Of a stretch of 64,000 bases of DNA, positions 47,300 to 58,570 are shown one piece after another. The stretch covers positions 496,001-560,000 of the forward strand of contig NZ_CANMED010000003.1 of the NCBI RefSeq assembly GCF_947496855.1. Reading direction: 5' to 3'. The DNA comes from an uncultured Aquimarina sp. (lineage in GTDB: Bacteria > Bacteroidota > Bacteroidia > Flavobacteriales > Flavobacteriaceae). The position numbers and the translations under genes are program-made. The notes beneath the pieces are model-generated. The model ran no database searches. It was not told the origin of the DNA and saw nothing but the letters and a program-made list of their open reading frames with translations. How positions within the stretch are numbered: the stretch's first letter is position 1; every line of letters begins with the position of its first letter.

Positions 47300-49306
47300 A
47301 TGAAGTTCGAACTCAAGTCAGATTTTAAACCTACAGGAGACCAACCTGCAGCCATAAAGCAGCTTGTCAATGCTATGGAAGCTGGAGAAAGATATCAAAC
47401 ACTTTTAGGAGTTACCGGATCAGGTAAAACATTTACTGCAGCGAATGTTATTTCCCAAGTCCAGCGTCCAACATTAGTACTAGCCCATAATAAAACCTTA
47501 GCCGCTCAATTATATTCTGAGTTTAAGCAATTCTTTCCTGAGAACGCTATAGAATATTTTGTTTCCTACTATGACTATTATCAACCAGAAGCATATATTC
47601 CTACAACTGGAACTTATATAGAAAAAGATTTGTCGATTAATGATGAGATTGAAAAATTAAGATTAAGTGCTACTTCTTCCCTACTTTCAGGACGTAGAGA
47701 TGTACTTGTTGTTGCATCAGTTTCCTGTTTATATGGTATTGGAAACCCTGTTGAATTTCAAAAAAATGTTATATCTATAGAACAAGGTCAGTTTGTTTCC
47801 AGAACAGCATTACTGCATAAATTAGTACAAAGTTTGTATTCCAGAACTGAAGCAGAATTTAATCACGGTAATTTCAGAATCAAAGGAGATACTGTGGATA
47901 TTTACCCAAGTTATGCGGATGATGCATTTAGGGTACACTTTTTTGGCGATGAAATCGAAGAAATAGAAGCTTTTGATGTACAGACCAATGAAATTTTAGA
48001 AAAATATGATCGCCTGAATATTTACCCTGCCAATATGTTCGTCACCTCTCCGGATATATTACACGGAGCTATCGATCAAATCGCTTTGGATTTAGGAAAA
48101 CAGGTAGAATACTTCAAAGAAATAGGAAAATTTCTGGAAGCTAAACGCCTAGAAGAACGTACCAATTTTGATCTAGAAATGATCAAAGAACTAGGGTATT
48201 GCTCAGGAATAGAAAATTACTCCCGTTATCTTGACGGTAGAGATCCCGGCACAAGGCCTTTCTGTCTGTTAGATTACTTTCCTGATGATTATTTAATGAT
48301 CATAGATGAAAGCCATGTAACCGTCCCACAAACACATGCAATGTATGGAGGTGACAGATCCAGAAAAGAAAACCTAGTGGAGTATGGATTCAGGCTTCCT
48401 GCAGCAATGGATAATAGACCTTTAAAATTCGAAGAATTCGAAGCTCTTCAGAATCAGATAATCTATATCAGTGCCACACCTGCAGATTATGAATTGCAAA
48501 AAAGTGAAGGAACTTATGTTGAACAGATTATAAGACCAACTGGATTATTAGATCCTATAATAGAAGTACGACCAAGCCTTAATCAAATCGATGATTTGAT
48601 TGAAGAAATGCATAAACGAATCGAAAAAGACGAACGTATCTTAGTTACTACATTGACCAAACGAATGGCAGAAGAACTCACTAAATACCTAACCAGAATT
48701 GATATTCGATGTAGATATATTCATAGTGATGTAGACACTTTAGAGCGTGTAGAAATTATGCAAGATTTACGAAAAGGACTTTTTGATGTATTGATTGGAG
48801 TAAATCTTCTTAGAGAAGGATTGGATCTTCCAGAAGTATCATTGGTTGCTATTTTGGATGCAGATAAAGAAGGATTCTTACGTAACAATAGATCTCTTAC
48901 TCAAACTATCGGTAGAGCTGCAAGAAATGTGAATGGACTAGCAATCCTGTATGCTGACAAAATTACAAAAAGCATGCAGTTAACAATTGATCAAACCAAT
49001 TATCGGCGTGAAAAGCAAATTGCTTATAATACCAAGCATGGAATCACCCCTACCGCTATTAAGAAATCGTTAGATAATGCGCTAGCCGGTAAGAAAGTAG
49101 AACCCTATCAATTTGAAAACGCCCCTACTTTAAAAGCTGCAGAAGAAGAAACCGCATATTATACAAAGGATCAATTAGAAACTCGTATCCGTAATGTCCG
49201 TAAAGAAATGGAAAAATCCGCAAAAGAGCTGGACTTTATGACCGCAGCAAGATTACGAGATGAAATTAAAATGTTACAAGCTAAGGTTCAGGATCAGAAA
49301 GTATAG
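47300..49306 (+). CDS. uvrB: Excinuclease ABC subunit UvrB
   Basis: Damage-verifying helicase-like subunit of nucleotide excision repair, 668 residues as expected. Walker A GVTGSGKT (about 37-44), the beta-hairpin region YYDYYQPEAYIP (about 93-104), the DEAD-like MIIDESHV, the helicase motif VI region TQTIGRAARNVNG, and a C-terminal UVR motif (EKSAKELDFMTAARLRDEI) that binds UvrC. It has its own promoter-like element and no partner uvr gene in the window. Confidence 0.98.
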   Translation: MKFELKSDFKPTGDQPAAIKQLVNAMEAGERYQTLLGVTGSGKTFTAANVISQVQRPTLVLAHNKTLAAQLYSEFKQFFPENAIEYFVSYYDYYQPEAYIPTTGTYIEKDLSINDEIEKLRLSATSSLLSGRRDVLVVASVSCLYGIGNPVEFQKNVISIEQGQFVSRTALLHKLVQSLYSRTEAEFNHGNFRIKGDTVDIYPSYADDAFRVHFFGDEIEEIEAFDVQTNEILEKYDRLNIYPANMFVTSPDILHGAIDQIALDLGKQVEYFKEIGKFLEAKRLEERTNFDLEMIKELGYCSGIENYSRYLDGRDPGTRPFCLLDYFPDDYLMIIDESHVTVPQTHAMYGGDRSRKENLVEYGFRLPAAMDNRPLKFEEFEALQNQIIYISATPADYELQKSEGTYVEQIIRPTGLLDPIIEVRPSLNQIDDLIEEMHKRIEKDERILVTTLTKRMAEELTKYLTRIDIRCRYIHSDVDTLERVEIMQDLRKGLFDVLIGVNLLREGLDLPEVSLVAILDADKEGFLRNNRSLTQTIGRAARNVNGLAILYADKITKSMQLTIDQTNYRREKQIAYNTKHGITPTAIKKSLDNALAGKKVEPYQFENAPTLKAAEEETAYYTKDQLETRIRNVRKEMEKSAKELDFMTAARLRDEIKMLQAKVQDQKV

Positions 49307-49394
49307 TAAATTTTTAAAACAATATATATACGTCATCTCAACCAGAGTTTCATCAATAGTTTAATCTTGTGTTGCAGTGACGCTAACACACTAA

Positions 49395-51001
<1,607 letters not shown>

Positions 51002-51458
51002 TTCTCATACCTGATGAAGTATTATAAAACACATAACCATTTTGTTTTAGAACAGTTATTATTTACTTGATATGACAAAAAATTGACTTAAACAAAAAGT
51101 TAGTTTCATTAACAAAAGAAACGCCTTATACAAATATCAAATCAGCTATAAAAAAATGATATATTATATTATCAGATATAGCTACAAATCATTCAGAAAA
51201 AGAATTAACGAAAAATTGGAATAAGAAATAACTAAACACAGGCTACTAAATAAATTAAGCTAATAAAAAATATATTATTAGCTTCAAGCTGTATTAAAAT
51301 AAGTCTTATTATTTCAATCATAAAAATCTTCTACAAAAGCTAATAATTAGTAAGAACCATCAGGAATATTATATAAAAATAATCACTATTTTTAATGGTA
51401 GAATAAACCGCATGAGTCATTAATACTTTTAGGAGTATTATCAAACGATCAAAATCTA
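51002..51458. other. Gene-free AT-rich gap
   Basis: No coding sequence was found in 457 bases. One weak 8-bp hairpin (GCTAATAA / TTATTAGC, 51259-51282) is present. Composition is more AT-rich than the flanks. Nothing else is recognised. Confidence 0.5.
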
Positions 51459-52067
51459 TTGTACTTTGTGAACTTTTTGAAAAACATATTCAAATCCTAC
51501 AGTTCAAAAAGTAAATTTAATAATTTACTTTGCGTAATTGGCGATTCTGAAATTCGTGAAAACATAATATTAATAGCTAACTATCCCTTCGAGCCTTCAA
51601 TAGCATATCCAGAAAAGTTAATTAAAGCAGTCGAAATTGATTCTATTTGTTTAGATTCTGGAGCTTTACGAGTTAAAGTAAAAGATGACATCATTTTTGT
51701 ATCAGCAGAGAAAAAAGACCAATTGAAAAGTTTTGTTGAAAGAAATAAAATCCCTTTATGCGACTATAGCTGGAATTGGGATTGGATTTTAGAACCTTAT
51801 CTCGATACGGAATTTACAGAAGAAAATAACCAACAGATTACATCGAGGCTTCTGGAAAATGGTTTCAGCAAAATTGAAATTGACACCATAAGAAAAGAAG
51901 TTGAAAAACAGATGTACACATATAATTTTGATACTATGCTTTGGGATTGGTGCAGTTTATCGTTATTTGATGTGCTTTCCGCAATGCGAGCAAAATATAC
52001 CAAAGAAGAATTTCGAGAATTTTACAAAAGAGCTATCGAAGTAGAAAATCGTAAAAAACTAGTTTAG
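51459..52067 (+). CDS. Hypothetical protein
   Basis: Not recognised. The frame opens with TTG at 51459; a GTG at 51468 (giving NFLKNIFKSYSSK) is an alternative. The product is about 200 residues, soluble, with an N-terminal basic part, a beta-rich middle (IDSICLDSGALRVKVKDDIIFVSA), a Trp-rich stretch (DYSWNWDWILEPYLDTEF) and a helical C-terminal half (LWDWCSLSLFDVLSAMRAKY, EFREFYKRAIEVENRKK). No membrane segment, signal or catalytic motif. It follows a long gene-free gap. Confidence 0.6.
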   Translation: MYFVNFLKNIFKSYSSKSKFNNLLCVIGDSEIRENIILIANYPFEPSIAYPEKLIKAVEIDSICLDSGALRVKVKDDIIFVSAEKKDQLKSFVERNKIPLCDYSWNWDWILEPYLDTEFTEENNQQITSRLLENGFSKIEIDTIRKEVEKQMYTYNFDTMLWDWCSLSLFDVLSAMRAKYTKEEFREFYKRAIEVENRKKLV

Positions 52068-52087
52068 TTATTTTTTAAATTTCAACT

Positions 52088-52540
52088 TTATTCCTTACGT
52101 AAAATATCTTGTATGATTTTTAAATGATGTTTCGTATGTATTTTTAAAAAACGCTTAGCCTGTTTTTTGTTTAGTTGACCAAAAACAGGATGAATAAAAT
52201 TTGCATTGAGTTCCAAACTCGATAATTCTGAAAGATTTTCTCTGGCAATTTCTAATTGAGATAGTATATCTTCGGTTTTTATATCGTTTGGAGGTAATAC
52301 GGATCCTGGAGATTCCCCTCTTCCTCTAGGTATAAAACCAAACGTAAATGAGAAGCTACGAACTAGGTTGAAACGTTTTTCATAAACGGTAGAATCAGAA
52401 CTTTTAAGCACATCGTGTATTTTATTAATAACCTTTAGGCTATGATCCAGGTGCCAAGCAATAGGAGCTTCAGAAACATTAGCATTCACACAGTCTCTAA
52501 ACTGAATTAAATATGCGATATCATACAATTGACTATCCAT
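52088..52540 (-). CDS. DUF1569 (DinB-like) protein, probably 5'-truncated by a frameshift
   Basis: Protein of 150 residues from the ATG at 52540. It shows the DUF1569 pattern with three metal-type His: AWHLDHSLKVI near residue 30, FIHPVFGQLNKKQAKRF and IHTKHHLKIIQDIL at the end. DinB-like four-helix proteins bind metal; the role of this group is unknown. Upstream in the same frame the codons continue (LLLATWLSGGYGQGDNNEGKKGF), and a likely signal-peptide start (MNAMRTPLLTLS) lies at 52643 in another frame, so the intact gene was probably an exported protein. Confidence 0.78.
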   Translation of the reverse strand: MDSQLYDIAYLIQFRDCVNANVSEAPIAWHLDHSLKVINKIHDVLKSSDSTVYEKRFNLVRSFSFTFGFIPRGRGESPGSVLPPNDIKTEDILSQLEIARENLSELSSLELNANFIHPVFGQLNKKQAKRFLKIHTKHHLKIIQDILRKE

Positions 52541-52643
52541 AAATCCTTTCTTACCTTCATTATTATCTCCTTGTCCGTATCCCCCAGAAAGCCAAGTTGC
52601 TAATAAGAGACAACGTTAATAAAGGTGTTCTCATTGCATTCAT
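52541..52643 (-). pseudogene. Out-of-frame signal-peptide start of the DUF1569 gene
   Basis: From ATG 52643 the reading MNAMRTPLLTLSL continues only if one base is added near 52606; then LLATWLSGGYGQGDNNEGKKGF joins the DUF1569 frame. Without the shift the reading ends after 26 codons. The join gives a credible signal peptide. Confidence 0.45.
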
Positions 52644-52658
52644 TTCCAATTATTTATG

Positions 52659-55043
52659 TTAAAATTCAAATCTATACCCAAAATCTGGAAAAAACCCTAT
52701 CTGATTCACTTCATCTATATTATTTGTCAATCTGTTATAACGTCGAGCAAAAAGATTCTCATTAGCAGTTACATTCTGTAAATCCAAATAAAACTGATGA
52801 GAACGTTTCTTTTTACGACTATTGATTTTATACCCAAATTTCACATCCCACCTAAAGTATCCATCATTTTGTTCGCTAAATGCAACACCCTCCTGTAGCA
52901 CTTCAAAACCGGCTGCTTGTGATGCTGTTAGATCCACGGGAGTATAGTACCTCCCCCCTGAAAAAGTAAGTCTTGTATCAAAAAAAAGTACATCTTTTTT
53001 AGTTTTCCCCATAGCAAACTCTTTACCTGCCAACAGGTTGATTACATATCCGTTATTAAATGGTGTATTACGTTCTACTCCATCACTACCTTCATATTTA
53101 CTTTCGAATAAAGAAGTTGTTAATAATCCATAATATCCTTTACTAAAAAATCGTTCTAGAGTTAATTCAACCCCTTGATTAACTCCTTTTCCTTCATTCG
53201 TCAATGAAACCCTATCATTATCAAACCCAAAGTCTGCACCTTCGGTCAAGGAAGAATAACTAGAAGGAAAAGATTCTACCGCTGCGTTATCTATATTTTG
53301 GTAATATACCTCTACTTTACTTCTCCAACTAATACCTAGTTTCGCATCATATCCTAACACAAAATGATTACTCCGAACAAAATCAAGGTTTTTATTGGTC
53401 TGCACCAACTCCTGATTCACTTCTTCATTTAGAAATAAGAGAGGTAATGGAACAGGTTGATGATGCAAACCATACCCAAAGCTCAACCGATGACTTTGCG
53501 CTATTTTATAATTAAGTCCTGCTCTTGGTTCCAATACAAATTGTTCATTAAGCGAGCTATATTGTCCGTGAACTCCTGCATTTAATGTTAGTTTTTCTGT
53601 TAGTCTAAATTGTCCTTGAACATAAGGTTGCGTAATCGTGAGACTTTCGTCAATATCCCTAAATACGAATACATCTGGATCTCCATCATTATTAATATCA
53701 GGTTGTTCCGTTCTATCACGAAACAAAGATTCTACACCAATATTTTCTAATAACACTCCAGTCCTTATAGTACTTTTACTACTAAGTTTAACGTTATAAA
53801 GAGTTGAAAAAGTAAATCTATTTTCTGCATTATCAGCTTCTGTATATCGAATAACTCTTTCTTGCGGAGTCTCCTTATCTATAAATCGATCTGCAACAAA
53901 ATCATTTGCTGTAAATGATCCAGACAGAATAGTCTTTAGATATGATTTATTGGTAATCCTAATTTGATGTTTTAAGCCTATCACACCAAATCTAGATTCT
54001 ACAAATGAATTCTCATCTTCTGCTGCGAACAGATCATCCTCATCTATATCATCTCCAAGAAAATCAATATCAGAAAAACCTATGATACCGAACAATGAAA
54101 GATTACCTAATTTACTTTTTCCTAAATCAAGATTGAAAGACACATCACTATAGTTAGGAGCTGCAGAAGTCCCCCCTGCTCCAACTCCTAATAAACCAAC
54201 CAATGAATATCTTCCTGCAACTAAAAAAGAACCATTATTCTTCCCTACAGGACCTTCTGCCATTACTTCTATTCCTGTAAAAATTCCTACTTGAGCGGTA
54301 TATTCATAATCATCTTTATTTCCTTTTCTAAAACCAAGATCAAAAACTCCTCCAATTGTATTGCCATATTCCGCTGGAAACGCAGACGTAATAAAATCAG
54401 AATTTTTTAACAGATTCGGATTTAATGCAGAAACTGGTCCCCCAGTAGTTCCTAAGGTACTATAATGATTAGGACTTGGAATCGGAACTCCTTCTAATCG
54501 CCAGAGTAATCCTGTTGGAGAATTACCACGAATAACAACATCATTCCTACTGTCATCAGGAGCTGATACTCCTGCAAAGTTTGCAGCTAACCTACCTACA
54601 TCACTCCTACCTCCAGAGAAACGAGTTACCTCTTCTAAACTAAATTGTCTTGCCGATACCGATGTTAATTTATTAATCGATCTTGCTTTATTAGTATCTG
54701 AGGTTATTATCACCTCATCTAACCGATCGAAAGCTTCAATCAGAGCTACATTAACAACTGCATCTTTACCCGATGTAATTACAATATTAGGTAGTGTAAT
54801 AGATTCAAAACCGATATAACTTACACGAATTACTTGTCTACCTAATGGGACTTTCTGTAAGATAAAATATCCATCGATATCCGTAATTACACCATTAGTA
54901 TTATCTGTATTTAACAATTCTATGGTTGCTCCAACTAATGGATTTTCGGATTGTTTATCGATTACTAAACCTTTAACAGTTCCTGTTTGGGCATTAATTA
55001 TACTAATACATAAAAGCATAAATAAGAGAACGTATGTTTTCAT
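52659..55043 (-). CDS. TonB-dependent receptor with N-terminal carboxypeptidase-regulatory-like domain
   Basis: Outer-membrane receptor. I use the ATG at 55043 (MKTYVLLFMLLCISIINAQ), which starts a signal peptide; the 18 codons before it are not signal-like. It has a CarboxypepD_reg-like domain (GTVKGLVIDKQSENPLVGATIEL, about residues 20-100), a plug (RLDEVIITSD ... DVVIRGNSPTGLLWRLEGVPIP) and a barrel ending FFPDFGYRFEF with a terminal Phe. The length, near 794 residues, and lack of SusC-type signatures make it a peptide/siderophore-type rather than a SusC receptor. It is divergent from a LytS/LytTR pair, which may regulate it (inference). Confidence 0.92.
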   Translation of the reverse strand: MKTYVLLFMLLCISIINAQTGTVKGLVIDKQSENPLVGATIELLNTDNTNGVITDIDGYFILQKVPLGRQVIRVSYIGFESITLPNIVITSGKDAVVNVALIEAFDRLDEVIITSDTNKARSINKLTSVSARQFSLEEVTRFSGGRSDVGRLAANFAGVSAPDDSRNDVVIRGNSPTGLLWRLEGVPIPSPNHYSTLGTTGGPVSALNPNLLKNSDFITSAFPAEYGNTIGGVFDLGFRKGNKDDYEYTAQVGIFTGIEVMAEGPVGKNNGSFLVAGRYSLVGLLGVGAGGTSAAPNYSDVSFNLDLGKSKLGNLSLFGIIGFSDIDFLGDDIDEDDLFAAEDENSFVESRFGVIGLKHQIRITNKSYLKTILSGSFTANDFVADRFIDKETPQERVIRYTEADNAENRFTFSTLYNVKLSSKSTIRTGVLLENIGVESLFRDRTEQPDINNDGDPDVFVFRDIDESLTITQPYVQGQFRLTEKLTLNAGVHGQYSSLNEQFVLEPRAGLNYKIAQSHRLSFGYGLHHQPVPLPLLFLNEEVNQELVQTNKNLDFVRSNHFVLGYDAKLGISWRSKVEVYYQNIDNAAVESFPSSYSSLTEGADFGFDNDRVSLTNEGKGVNQGVELTLERFFSKGYYGLLTTSLFESKYEGSDGVERNTPFNNGYVINLLAGKEFAMGKTKKDVLFFDTRLTFSGGRYYTPVDLTASQAAGFEVLQEGVAFSEQNDGYFRWDVKFGYKINSRKKKRSHQFYLDLQNVTANENLFARRYNRLTNNIDEVNQIGFFPDFGYRFEF

Positions 55044-55291
55044 AATGTTTTTGATTTTACTCAAATCTCCCAACTTGATCATAATCGGACAAATCAAAAT
55101 AGTAGAGTCGTTAATTTTGTTATTGAAGTGTTTAAGACTACTATTGAATCTCTTTTAGTTATTGATTCACTTTAATTTTCAGATGAAATGTCTTTTACTA
55201 CAATTCAACTAATATTTTAACAGTTCAAGGAAATACAAAATGTAACTTGGTCAGTAGTTATGTATCTTTAACAATACTATTTAGAGTTTCT

Positions 55292-56368
55292 ATGCTAAAA
55301 AAAGCTACTGTAAAAAAATTAGGAATAAGAGTTCTTATTATTAATGTGGTATATTTTTTAATAAAACTTACCATCGTTCATGATAAAAAGGATACTCTTT
55401 TTGATGCTCCTGGTATTTTCTATTATTGTAGTGCTTTCTTTCTATTTATGCTAGCCTGGGAAAGCAATGATTGGTTAGTAAGGAGACAACAATTGAACAC
55501 AGGTGAAGGTCTCAATCTTACAAAGGGTATTAATATTTTACTTATAAACCTCGCTATTTGCCTACCTATTTCGGCTTTAGTATATTATTTGGCCATTTTC
55601 CAGTTTGATCAACTCTGCCAGATTGATGCTAATAACCCTTGGTTACGTTTTAGAATTGATTTTTTCAGAGCATTGATCCTTAATTTTGCCTTAATCATTT
55701 TTAATTTATTCTATCACGCTTTACAACAAAAAAAAGAGATGGAGAATAAGATGAACGATTTGCAAAAAGAAATCATGACTTCTAAATACAAATCACTTAA
55801 AAATCAAATAAGTCCACACTTCTTATTTAATAGTTTGAATACATTAACTTCTCTAATGTATGAAGATAGAGATTTGGCTTCAGACTTTGTTTCGAGATTA
55901 GCAACGTGTTATCGATATATTCTGGATAATCGTGAAGAAGATCTGGTGAATTTAGAAAAAGAACTCAACTTTCTGGATTCTTTTATCTTTATGATGAATA
56001 TAAGACACGAAAATGCATTGAGCATCACTACTCATATTTCTGTGAATCCGAAAGACTTTGTGATCCCAACACTGTCGCTACAGATGTTAGTAGAAAATGC
56101 TTTAAAACATAATTACTACTCTAAAGAAAAGCCTTTAGAAATTAATATTATTTCAACTCATAAAAACAGTCTTGTTATTCAGAATAATCTACATGTAAGA
56201 AAGCAAAAAGAAGAATCAACAAAACTTGGACTTAAAAACATAGAAAAAAGGTATTCTTTTTATACTAATCAGAAAGTGGTTATAGAGACCGAAAATGGAT
56301 ACTTTAAGGTAATAATTCCCTTACTCCCCAAGAATATTAAAGAAATTGCAATGGTAAAAGTATCATAG
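55292..56368 (+). CDS. LytS/YehU-type sensor histidine kinase
   Basis: Membrane sensor of about 358 residues using the ATG at 55292 (MLKKATVKKLG); the open frame extends to a TTG at 55247 with no better start. Four hydrophobic segments span about the first 150 residues, a short coiled linker (QQKKEMENKMNDLQKEI) follows, then the His_kinase domain with the phospho-acceptor in LKNQISPHFLFNSLNTL, an N-box LSLQMLVENALKHN and the G-box region TKLGLKNIEKRYSF. It is one base from the response regulator gene. Confidence 0.92.
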   Translation: MLKKATVKKLGIRVLIINVVYFLIKLTIVHDKKDTLFDAPGIFYYCSAFFLFMLAWESNDWLVRRQQLNTGEGLNLTKGINILLINLAICLPISALVYYLAIFQFDQLCQIDANNPWLRFRIDFFRALILNFALIIFNLFYHALQQKKEMENKMNDLQKEIMTSKYKSLKNQISPHFLFNSLNTLTSLMYEDRDLASDFVSRLATCYRYILDNREEDLVNLEKELNFLDSFIFMMNIRHENALSITTHISVNPKDFVIPTLSLQMLVENALKHNYYSKEKPLEINIISTHKNSLVIQNNLHVRKQKEESTKLGLKNIEKRYSFYTNQKVVIETENGYFKVIIPLLPKNIKEIAMVKVS

Positions 56369-56369
56369 G

Positions 56370-57128
56370 ATGACAGCAGTAATTGTAGAAGATGAAAATT
56401 TCGCGTCTAAACGACTAGCAACTCTTATTGAAGAATTAGCTCCGGAAATAAGAATAACTGGGCAGATTACATCTGTAGAAAACAGTCGGCAATGGTTTGA
56501 TAATAATCCAAAACCCGATTTAATATTTTTGGATATTCAGCTTAATGATGGCTATGGCTTTGATATTTTAGATATGTTAGAGGATCATCCTCCAGTTATC
56601 TTCACAACAGCGTATAACGAATACGCTATTAGAGGATTTAAGTATAATGGATTGGATTATTTACTAAAACCAATTGATAAAAATGATCTCAAAAATGCAT
56701 TAAGTAAATACAGAAAATCACAAGTAAACGCTAATATCATTTTTGATGAACAAAAGTTAGAAAAAATTAAAAAATTATTCTCTAAAGAGTATAAAAAAAG
56801 ATTCATGATTAAGGTTGGCAATCAGTTTAACACCTTTAGTGTAGAGGACATTGCTTACTTTAAGTCTAACGAAGGATTAATTTTTTTACATTCTCATACT
56901 GGACAACAATATCCTATTGAATATTCGATAGATCAATTAGAAGATATCCTAGATCCTGTGCATTTTTTTAGGATCAATAGAAAATTCATGATATCAGTAA
57001 AGTCAGTAGTAGAAATTCATAGTTATTTCAATAGTCGATTATTACTTAAACTAAGACCAAAAGAAGAAGAACAGATTATTGTTTCACGAGAGCGAACCTC
57101 TAATTTCAAAAAATGGTTAGATCTTTAA
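56370..57128 (+). CDS. LytTR family response regulator
   Basis: Protein of 252 residues. The receiver domain has acidic Glu/Asp at 7-9 (VEDEN), phospho-acceptor Asp55 (LIFLDIQ), Thr in FTTAYN and the conserved Lys in YLLKPID. A LytTR DNA-binding domain occupies about 140-250 (FMIKVGNQFNTFSVEDIAYFKSNEGLIFLH region, FFRINRKFMISV, VSRERTSNFKKWLDL). Cognate partner of the preceding kinase; targets might include the divergent receptor gene. Confidence 0.94.
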   Translation: MTAVIVEDENFASKRLATLIEELAPEIRITGQITSVENSRQWFDNNPKPDLIFLDIQLNDGYGFDILDMLEDHPPVIFTTAYNEYAIRGFKYNGLDYLLKPIDKNDLKNALSKYRKSQVNANIIFDEQKLEKIKKLFSKEYKKRFMIKVGNQFNTFSVEDIAYFKSNEGLIFLHSHTGQQYPIEYSIDQLEDILDPVHFFRINRKFMISVKSVVEIHSYFNSRLLLKLRPKEEEQIIVSRERTSNFKKWLDL

Positions 57129-57142
57129 AATCAACTCAAAAA

Positions 57143-58168
57143 ATGGAAAACAAAAAAGTACTACTAACCGGAGTAACCGGTTTTCTTGGTTCACATACCA
57201 CTATCCAATTACTTAACAAAGGATATGAAGTTATCGGTACATTGCGAAATATGAAAAGAGCTGATGAAATCAAACAAGTCATTGCCGAAAAAACAGATAA
57301 CATTGATAAGCTTCATTTTGCTGAAGCAGATTTAACGAATGAAAACATTTGGGGTGATCTTATAAGCGAAGTTCAAAATGTGATACATATTGCTTCGCCA
57401 TTTCCCAGAGAATTGCCAAAAAATGATGATGAGCTCATTATCCCTGCTAAGGCTGGAACGATAAACATATTAAAAGCTGCCTCTAAACATGGAATCAGAA
57501 GAGTAGTACTTACTTCATCATCTGGTGCGATTGCTTATGGAAAAGAGAAGTCCAACCGAAAAGGTGTTTTTGATGAAAATAATTGGACTGACACTACTAA
57601 TATAGAAGACTCTACTCCTTATTTCAGAAGTAAGACTATTGCAGAAAAAGCTGCATGGGATTTTATTAAAAAAGACACGAGTGGATTAGAATTGACCACA
57701 ATTTGTCCTGGAGCAATTTTAGGTCCAATACTTGAAAAAGATTTTGGTACATCTGCTAATATTGTAATAAAAGCTATGGATGGTAGTTCTCCCGCTATAC
57801 CAAAAATTGGTTTTGATATGGTTGACGTTCGGTCCGTAGCAGATTTACATATAAAAGCAATGGAAACCCCTGAAGCTGCGGGCGAACGATTTGTTGCTTC
57901 TGCTGGTTTTTTGACTTTTAAGGAAGTTGCATCTATATTAAAAGAAAAGTATCCTGACAAAAAAGTACCTAAACTTTCCCTACCTGATTTTATTGTACGC
58001 CTATTTTCCAATCTTGATAAAACTATAAAACCAATATTAGTTGATTTAGGCGCAGAAAGAAAAGTAAATAATAGTAAAGCTATAAAACTTCTAGACTGGC
58101 AACCTATTTCAGCAAAAGATGCGGTATTAGCTTGTGCAGAAAGTGCTATAAAACTAAGTTTAGTTTAA
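57143..58168 (+). CDS. NAD(P)-dependent SDR reductase/epimerase (dihydroflavonol-reductase-like)
   Basis: Extended short-chain dehydrogenase of 341 residues from ATG 57143 (MENKKVLLTGVTGFLGSHT); the in-frame ATG at 57113 lies inside the regulator gene and adds ten residues that do not fit the family. It has the Rossmann motif GVTGFLGS, VIHIASPF, LTSSSGAIAYG with the catalytic Ser, and YFRSK (YxxxK). The C-terminal part ends in NNSKAIKLLDWQPISAKDAV. The pattern is that of aldehyde/ketone reductases related to dihydroflavonol 4-reductase. It is closely behind the LytTR gene and may be in the same transcript. Confidence 0.9.
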   Translation: MENKKVLLTGVTGFLGSHTTIQLLNKGYEVIGTLRNMKRADEIKQVIAEKTDNIDKLHFAEADLTNENIWGDLISEVQNVIHIASPFPRELPKNDDELIIPAKAGTINILKAASKHGIRRVVLTSSSGAIAYGKEKSNRKGVFDENNWTDTTNIEDSTPYFRSKTIAEKAAWDFIKKDTSGLELTTICPGAILGPILEKDFGTSANIVIKAMDGSSPAIPKIGFDMVDVRSVADLHIKAMETPEAAGERFVASAGFLTFKEVASILKEKYPDKKVPKLSLPDFIVRLFSNLDKTIKPILVDLGAERKVNNSKAIKLLDWQPISAKDAVLACAESAIKLSLV

Positions 58169-58570
58169 CCCCGCGAAAAGATGTATTGCTGGTAGATACA
58201 TTTCCAGAATACGGTTTTCTATAATCATATTCTATTTGGTGATATTATCTTATTAGTTGACTACAATTCTGTAAACGATATGAAATAAAAAATAATAAAA
58301 TCATAGTTTATTTATTTAACTGACAATAATTTCTTACAAATATTCATTAAAAATTGAGGGGAAAATCTCACAAATTTATATGTATCAAATAGATACAACT
58401 TTAGTATTAATTTCTTAAATTCGTTCCTTGCATAATTTATTTAGATCGTGATTCAAGATAATTCTATCCATTTGGTCTAAACTCATATCATTTTATTAGG
58501 GCTTAAAACTTATAACAATAGCAGGTACATCATACTTGTTATAATTATGAATGATATAAAGCACCTTTAA
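58169..58570. other. Gene-free intergenic region
   Basis: 402 bases without a supported coding sequence, AT-rich, with no clear terminator after the SDR gene and no recognisable repeat. A promoter for the next gene is presumably in the last 100 bases, but no clean TAnnTTTG was found. Confidence 0.5.

Noticed and set aside
51002-51458. Possible tRNA or small RNA gene in the long AT-rich gap
   Set aside because: No cloverleaf arms, no T-loop GTTCRA sequence, and only one weak 8-bp hairpin.
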